Assembly (NCBI GenBank): GCA_019802505.1 | Contig: JAFMOC010000084.1 | Span: 519,501-583,500, forward strand | DNA length: 64,000 nucleotides | Direction: 5' to 3' | Source of the DNA: Corydoras sp. C115 | Taxonomy: Eukaryota > Chordata > Actinopteri > Siluriformes > Callichthyidae | The notes under the pieces: generated by a model | Told to the model about the DNA's origin: nothing | What the model saw: the letters and a program-made list of their open reading frames with translations, nothing else | Database searches by the model: none | Shown: positions 58,187 to 64,000 of the stretch, one piece after another | Layout: each line of letters opens with the position of its first letter | Position numbering within the stretch: position 1 is the first letter of the stretch | Made by a program: the position numbers and the translations under genes

Positions 58187-58345
58187 CTGCCATTTACACA
58201 AAAGTTGCCATTCTACTGGTTTAATGACATGTTAAGCATTACTGTAAATGCATTTTAGAAGTTTAAATACTACTTTACAGGCTTTATGTGTAAATGATAA
58301 TGACAGATTTGTCTACAGAAAGGTAAAATGTGGTGTCAGGTATTA
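58187..58345. repeat. Local repeat, copy A (second block)
   Basis: CTGCCATTTACACAAAAGTT and TATGTGTAAATGATAATGAC recur at 60690-60820. Confidence 0.8.
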
Positions 58346-58870
58346 TCATTGCCCGCTAACATCAGGTTTGTATATATGTTGTTTTGCTTTTTTCACTTAA
58401 TTAATCATTATGTTTATTAGCTTCACATTTGTTTGCTGTTCTTTACATAGTTTTTCTTTATTTGTACTTGGGTTTGTGATCTGTTTGTAGCGTTTGGAGG
58501 TCTGTTGTGTTGGCATTGGTGTTTCGCTATAAGTTTTAGTAAGTGCTTTCTTTTGTTTGGTTCTCTTCAGTCATGGTTTGTATATTATATGGCTGGTAGC
58601 AGTTAATGCACTTTGTGTCTTTATGCTTTTTAGTTTACGGTCTCTAGATTTGTTTTCTTTCATTAGGCTAATTAGTTTCCATGTTTTGTTTTGTGTGGTT
58701 TAGGTATCTTACTACTTCTGTTCACTGTATTAGTTTGTCATAGTTTTACCAACAAATATTGCTTTTTTTTGGGGTATTTTGAGTATTTCTGCTGATCTCT
58801 AAAGACAGCATTTAGTGCTGCTCATTTACTATTGTTTTTGGCACTTAGTAGTTCCCCTTTGGGGAAACTG
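58346..58870. other. T-rich insert within copy A
   Basis: About 520 bp, T-rich, with GTTTGTTTTCTTTCATTAGG-like words and absent from copy B. It could be a decayed solo LTR, but I found no matching ends. Confidence 0.45.
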
Positions 58871-58975
58871 TGACAAGTGAGTACTATGAGACTTGTGATC
58901 AATTATTTGCAAGTTTGAAATTAGTTATTACTCCTATGCAGATATACAGTTCTCCATATTAGGTGAACCGTTAGA
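58871..58975. repeat. Local repeat, copy A (third block)
   Basis: ACAAGTGAGTACTATGAGAC and CTCCTATGCAGATATACAGT recur at 60850-60955. Confidence 0.8.
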
Positions 58976-60479
58976 TGTTTACTAAATCATTAAAACTGAA
59001 AACTGCAATAAAGAGTTTACACTTATTTTTAAATACATTCTGATATAAATAACATTATATAGTTTGTAAGAAGAGCCAAAGGAATGATTTAATGATTTTT
59101 TTTAAACGGATTATTTGGGAACTCACAAATTTGTAACATTGCTTTTTTCCATCTTCTTAAAATATCCAAGCTAAGAAATATAATTTCCTTTCAAGATTCA
59201 GAAAAAGTAAAATGACTTCATTATTTCAGCTGCACCTATTTATAAATATGAATTAGAATGGTAGCATGTAGATAAAGTTTCGGCCTGTGCTTGTTCTCCA
59301 GAACCCAAACTTTGTGGGTGACGTGCAGAACTGACAGGATTCCATAAACAAACCTTGGTTACTAAAGAAACATGACAGAATGAACCAATTAAAAAACTTT
59401 ACTAAGCACCCCATAAAATGGTCCAATCAGATGACAGTATGTCTTGTTAACCTAAACAGTAGACATTGGTGTTTATAAACAGAGAAAAAAAGTGAGAATA
59501 TATGAACAATCACACACACAGTGAGAAGAAAAAAATAACACAAAAGATATATAGATATAGAGAAAGAGAATGAGATAAATAATGGGCAAGAGGTCGAAAG
59601 AATGAGAATAAAAGAAAAATAGGCGTGATGCTAACTATATATATATGGAATATAGTCAAATGTATAAAAACATTATTTACAGAATCAGCAGCAGATGTTC
59701 CTTCTTTAATATCCCCTTTGATAGTATCATGGGCACATGTGGTAGCATGTTCTTATATGGGACTGTTTTCTTTGTTCTTCCTGTTTCTGAATGTTTATGC
59801 TTGTTTTCATCCCTTGTGTGTATCATTTGTTCCCTTGTACCCTTCTCATGTGCTTTCCACATTTGCTATATCTCAGATTTTTATTCTGGGTTTTGTTATG
59901 TTCCATGCTTTCATTAGCTTATTCTCTTGTGTCATTTTTTTTTTTTTACAATTATGTGACTTTTTATATTTTGTTAGGTAGTCACTGCTACTGGTGGAAG
60001 TAAGTTTATCGTTATCTTAATTTTTATTTTCTTGACACTTCTGTGTTTTGTACTTGTGTACATGTATTATTTATGTTTATCCAATAAACATCTTCTATAT
60101 ATCTAGCTGCATCACAGTTTACAAGCCTATAAGTACATAGTGCTTTCCGACAATCTGCTTGTTTTCTCTATTATCGCTCTTGGAATAATTTGTCTTTCCG
60201 CTTTCAGATCAGTGAGATCTAATGACAGTATATTCTGTTACTCTAAATTTTATCTGTGCCATTTGACCTGCCAGGCACTTTTCAATTGAGTAGCCCCACA
60301 GCTATTTTTGGAATGCAGGGAAATTTTTCTTTTATAGTAAAGTCTTTATGTCATCTCTAAAAGTGAGTTTCAATCTTTTGCTCTTGCATTATGTGCTTCC
60401 TCAATATTTACTCTAGTGAGCTTGGATCATCTTTTTATGAATCCTATTTGCACACAGAACACTGTGTTATTTTTCTTTA
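58976..60479. other. Unassigned DNA
   Basis: 59740-60110 is T-rich and ends CCAATAAACATCTTC, which resembles the 3' end of a retroelement or LTR. No open reading frame with recognisable protein. Confidence 0.4.
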
Positions 60480-60515
60480 GATGGACTGTGTGTGCCTGTG
60501 TTTTAGAGGGACTAG

Positions 60516-60960
60516 AGCATCTGATGTGTGGTCCAACAGCATACCAGACAGCACTTTTGAGATTGTGATCCTGACAGCACTCCAGATGGCTTCCCTGTCA
60601 ATACTCCAGAGGGCTTCTGGAGTACTCCAGCACACCCCTCAATTTTTTTTAAACAATACCAATCTTTTTCATGTTTTATATATTTGTACTGCTGCCATTA
60701 ACACAAAAGTCCATGCTATTTTACTGGATAAATAACATTACTGTACCTGCACTTTGGAAGTTTAAATAATACTTTCCAAGATTTATGTGTAAATAATAAT
60801 GACAGATCTGACTAAAAAAAGGTAAGATATGGTGTTTTACAGGGGTAAGTAATATGAGACTACTATTTGTTATATATATGTACATGCACTTATTGTGATC
60901 AATCAGTTGCAGCTTTGAAATTAGCTTTAACTCCTATGCAGATATGCAGTTCTCTATAAT
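60516..60960. repeat. Local repeat, copy B
   Basis: It matches copy A (57217-58975) in order with none of the three inserts: GTGGTCCAACAGCATACCAG, CACCCCTCAATTTTTTTT, TTGTACTGCTGCCATTAACA, ATGACAGATCTGACTA, CTCCTATGCAGATATGCAGT. Confidence 0.82.
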
Positions 60961-60978
60961 TATTATTAAACTGAATAA

Positions 60979-60979
<1 letters not shown>

Positions 60980-61051
<72 letters not shown>
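60980..61051. repeat. Poly(C)-poly(A) tract
   Basis: Roughly 30 C followed directly by roughly 41 A. Lengths of such runs are often wrong in assemblies. Confidence 0.95.
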
Positions 61052-61053
<2 letters not shown>

Positions 61054-62199
61054 CAGAGATTCAAAATATGTGAATCCCAAGATGCTAAATATATGGCAAG
61101 CCTCTTTTGTTATCCAAAGTGCAGAAAATATATTAGGCATAAGTAAGGATAAGATCATAAAAGAACGTACACCCCAGGATGAAACTAAAGTAAAAAATAA
61201 ATAAATCAAGTAATTTAACCTGCATACAAACAAAGCTCAGTACACTGCAAAGACAAAATTGTCTCTAGATGATGTAGGGAAGAACATATGCCAAAATGAG
61301 ACAAAATGCATGAACTGTAAAGAATATCAAACCTCATGAAGCAAATGCAATTATCAACAACAGAATTAAAACTCATATATGATATATATGAGAATTACAA
61401 CTCATATACATAGCCAAGTAAAACAATCAGTCTATACTAGATGTCACCTTGACCATACTGAACTGACTTACTGCCATCTTATGAAGAAATCCCTGGCACC
61501 CAAATGCAGAACCTGTAACATATTACTTACATACAGAATTAAAATATAACCACAACACTTGTTTTTGAGTGTTAAACTCACTAGGACCTTTTCTTTGTAC
61601 GTGATAAGGCTTTTTTCTTCTTGAATATTTTCACAAAAAAGTTGGTGAGCACTTATTTTTTACTTATAAAAGATGCTAGACAGCACGATTGTTGAACAGG
61701 AATGCCTTAGGAGAGGGCTACATTGTCATTTCCAAAATGTACACCAGTTTCTGTGCACCAATGGGTTTGCATCACCAAAAAAAAAAAAAAAAAAAAAAAA
61801 CACCAGCCAATGAGTGCAGGGCAAAATAAAAAAACTATTTTGATAATAGTTGAAAAATGAGACCCAGAAAATGACAGGTGTTTAAGGTGCTACAGAGCAC
61901 TCTTGATCAGAGTTAACACCGTTGGTTCTATACTGACAGTGTCATCGGTGCACTTCATAGACTGTGGGTTCTTTGTTTGCCCATAATGTTGCTATAAGCT
62001 CTCCTCCTTCCCCATGTAAACCTATCATTTTGAGCTTCATACTGTCTTCAGAGATTTTGTGTTTTATGTTCGGAGTGTTTAGCAGCAATTTAATCTAAAC
62101 ACCAATCAGCACACCATACAAAGTAATATCTAGAACACTGGAAAAGACAAAAAAATTGTTTAAAAAAAAAGGAGTACAAATTGGGACTGTGTCTCTTTT
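61052..62199. other. Unassigned AT-rich DNA
   Basis: A poly(A) run of about 23 lies near 61777-61800. Nothing else recognised. Confidence 0.4.
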
Positions 62200-62485
62200 G
62201 CCGCCGAAGTCACCACTATTTCAAATCGGATTTCTGCCTGGCTCATTGACATATCTTTTTGGAATAAGGCCCATCATTTCAAAATAAATTAGGAAAAAAC
62301 AGAGCTTCTCATAATTCCAGCTAAACCCTCAATTCATCATGACCTGACGTTCCAAATTGATGGCTCCACAATCTCTCCAACCAACTCGGTCCATAAACTT
62401 GCTTTCGTAATTGACTCACATCTTAAATTATCTGATCATATCACTAAAACTGTCTGTTCCTGCAGATTCATTCTGTATCAGGGAG
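62200..62485 (+). pseudogene. L2-type LINE reverse-transcriptase remnant
   Basis: Plus-strand frames give KTELLIIPAKPSIHHDLTFQ, IDGSTISPTNSVHKLAFVID and SHLKLSDHITKTVCSCRFIL, the same reverse-transcriptase region as 20400-20790 but extending further N-terminal. Stops at the start and a truncated end. Confidence 0.87.
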
Positions 62486-63499
62486 ATCCTTTATGAACTA
62501 AATAGGCAACTCATCTGAAATATACACTATCAAAATATAATTAACATCAATCTGTGATTTAGATATTTTTAGGCCCTGACGGCATGCTACTTGTACTAGG
62601 TTTGGTTCTGTGGCCTGGCATTTTCCAAAAAAAAAGATGCAGCAGTGGATCTAGTGGAGCGTAATCCAATCTGTGATGCATCAATTACTGGAGATGAGAT
62701 ACAGTTAAAAGAGTATGTGTCCCATGATAATATGCATTGGTATGTGCTTGTGTTCATTACCATCAAACTCAAATAGGTAAATAGGTGAGAGGCATATAAT
62801 AATGCTCAACTTAATCACCTGCTGATTGAGAGAGCCAATTGGCCATGGGCAAAATTTGCATTTGGCATGCCAAGTTGTCGGTGGAGTCACAGCAGGTAAC
62901 TCAGTCAGTTGGCATTGGGATTGGTAAGAGGACCTGCAACTGCAGCATGCCCCACTGATTGCCACCTACCTACGCTGATTGCCACCTAAAAAGCATCGAC
63001 CGCTACCAACATCCCAGATTTGTTCAAGGTAAGGTTGTTTGTGCTTGTGAATATGAATCAGAGCAGAGCACGCCACACAAGATTGACCTTTCTTTTCTGC
63101 ATGACACATCAACTCATCTTAACTTACCACCGGTTTTGTGGTGGAGGGGAGAAAGGGGCTGTTGGTGGAGCCTGGGTTACAGGTGTGGTAATGCATCTTA
63201 CCTGAACCTATTCTGTGTTAAATTTCTCATAGGGAATTAAAGAGGAATGGGACTTTAGTCAGAGGAGAGGAATATGAATGAATCTGGAATAGAGCCAGCT
63301 GACACTGGTTTCATTCCAAAGTCAGTAGCTGCCTCTTTTAGTTCTGCTGCTCTAGTCAGTGATGCCGGAGTCACATACTGCACTGTGTCAATAAATTACT
63401 TATTAATTAAATGCCGTGCTTTATTATTAGCTCTAACTGCCTTTCTCGTCTGTTTCTTTTGAGGTGTCCCCCAGCTTCCTGGAGATCTTCATCCATGGA
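62486..63499. other. Unassigned DNA
   Basis: 62780-63000 is low-repeat with GGCAAAATTTGCATTTGGCA (octamer-like ATTTGCAT). GATTGCCACCTA occurs twice (62957 and 62979). 63450-63499 may be LINE sequence 5' of the next element. Confidence 0.4.
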
Positions 63500-63825
63500 T
63501 CTGCTGACGAATACTGGATGGAACCTGAATATCAATTGGACTGGCGGTCCTGCAGGACGCCCCCTAATGGACTCACATATAGTTTTCCAGTTGTTAGTTT
63601 TTCCATTTGTTTAATATCTGTACATGGCTGTCCTACATTGTTGTTGCTACCTGGCCGCTCAAGGAGGATGAGTCCCCCACTGAGTCTTGGTCCTCCCAAG
63701 GATTCTTCCTTGAATAACAACATAACAGGGAGTTTTTTCTTGCCACTGTCGCTTCGGCTTGCTCTTTGGGGGTTTAAAGCTGCTTTGTGACAATGTACTG
63801 TTGTAAAAAGCGCTATATAAATAAA
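63500..63825 (+). mobile_element. LINE 3' end, second copy
   Basis: Nearly identical to 23505-23845, with all landmark blocks and the AAAAAGCGCTATATAAATAA terminus. It lacks the GGCTTTTCATTCTGT stretch of the other copy. Confidence 0.9.
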
Positions 63826-63832
63826 TAACTTA

Positions 63833-63990
63833 ACTCAAAAAACATGAATACAAGGTGAATTGACTGCTTTGAAGTTATCTTAATTGCCCCATACTGTATA
63901 GTGCGAGTGTGTTTCTGGGTGACCTAATTGTCCAGCGATGGGCTGGCACCCTGCCCTTGGTGATGGTCTTGGGAAACCTCTCCATACATT
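63833..63990 (+). mobile_element. AATG-tail SINE, decayed middle part
   Basis: CAAAAAACATGAATACAAGG, ATTGCCCCATACTGTATAGT and CAGCGATGGGCTGGCACCCT follow the SINE body directly after the LINE end. Confidence 0.75.
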
Positions 63991-64000
63991 TATCAGGTAT

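Noticed and set aside
59625..60003. Hydrophobic open frames of 90-118 codons
   Set aside because: The frames run through T-rich DNA, which gives Phe/Leu/Ile/Val codons in any frame; several frames overlap. No signal of selection can be seen.

Overview
The window reads as intergenic or intronic DNA from a teleost fish. It is AT-rich and lacks bacterial-style genes. It is crowded with vertebrate and fish repeats: tRNA-headed SINEs, Tc1/mariner remnants, a hAT element, L2-like, RTE-like and other LINE pieces, a Ty3/gypsy scrap, and very long (TA)n, (CA)n, (TCTA)n and (ATT)n microsatellites. The repeat mix, especially the abundant (AATG)n-tailed SINE, suggests an otophysan such as a catfish or relative. 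That placement is inference from memory, not a search.

Only one convincing host coding segment is visible. It is a 353-nt exon on the minus strand (14280-14632) with a pyrimidine tract and AG acceptor, a GTATGA donor and an open frame throughout. It encodes the start of a PR (SET-like) domain of the MECOM (PRDM3)/PRDM16 type. No neighbouring exon was recognised, so at least about 14 kb on its downstream side and 49 kb on its upstream side would be intron or flank. This fits the very large introns known for those genes. Several low-repeat blocks (about 8.86-9.76, 21.59-21.76, 28.94-29.26, 30.44-30.76, 44.50-45.06 and 50.10-50.35 kb) look like possible conserved regulatory DNA. This can only be tested by alignment.

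The dominant component is one SINE family, with roughly 40 copies or pieces on both strands. A full copy is about 350 bp. It has a tRNA-like head with perfect Pol III A and B boxes, resembling tRNA-Val, then a unique body with an internal GT-rich stretch, and a tail of (AATG)n. Eight copies keep readable target-site duplications of 8-14 bp. One SINE sits inside another (43.4-44.0 kb), one interrupts an older repeat whose second copy is uninterrupted at that point (57.8 versus 60.7 kb), and one is itself interrupted by a LINE 3' end (23.4-24.0 kb). A second tRNA-headed family of V-SINE/DANA type has three copies.

Region by region: 0-8 kb holds Tc1 remnants, a gypsy scrap, and a hAT element with an exact 8-bp target duplication inside an older repeat. 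9-17 kb holds SINEs, a terminal-inverted-repeat transposon with subterminal motifs, and the PRDM exon. 17-28 kb holds Tc1, L2 reverse-transcriptase remnants, nested SINE/LINE and giant dinucleotide arrays. 28-42 kb has quieter blocks, SINEs, a decayed minisatellite, a (TCTA)n array, a Tc1 copy split by a second element, and a palindromic MITE-like family. 42-56 kb has SINEs, candidate regulatory blocks and two more copies of the palindromic family. 56-64 kb holds an RTE-like LINE split by a V-SINE, a local repeat pair, a poly(C)-poly(A) tract and LINE ends.
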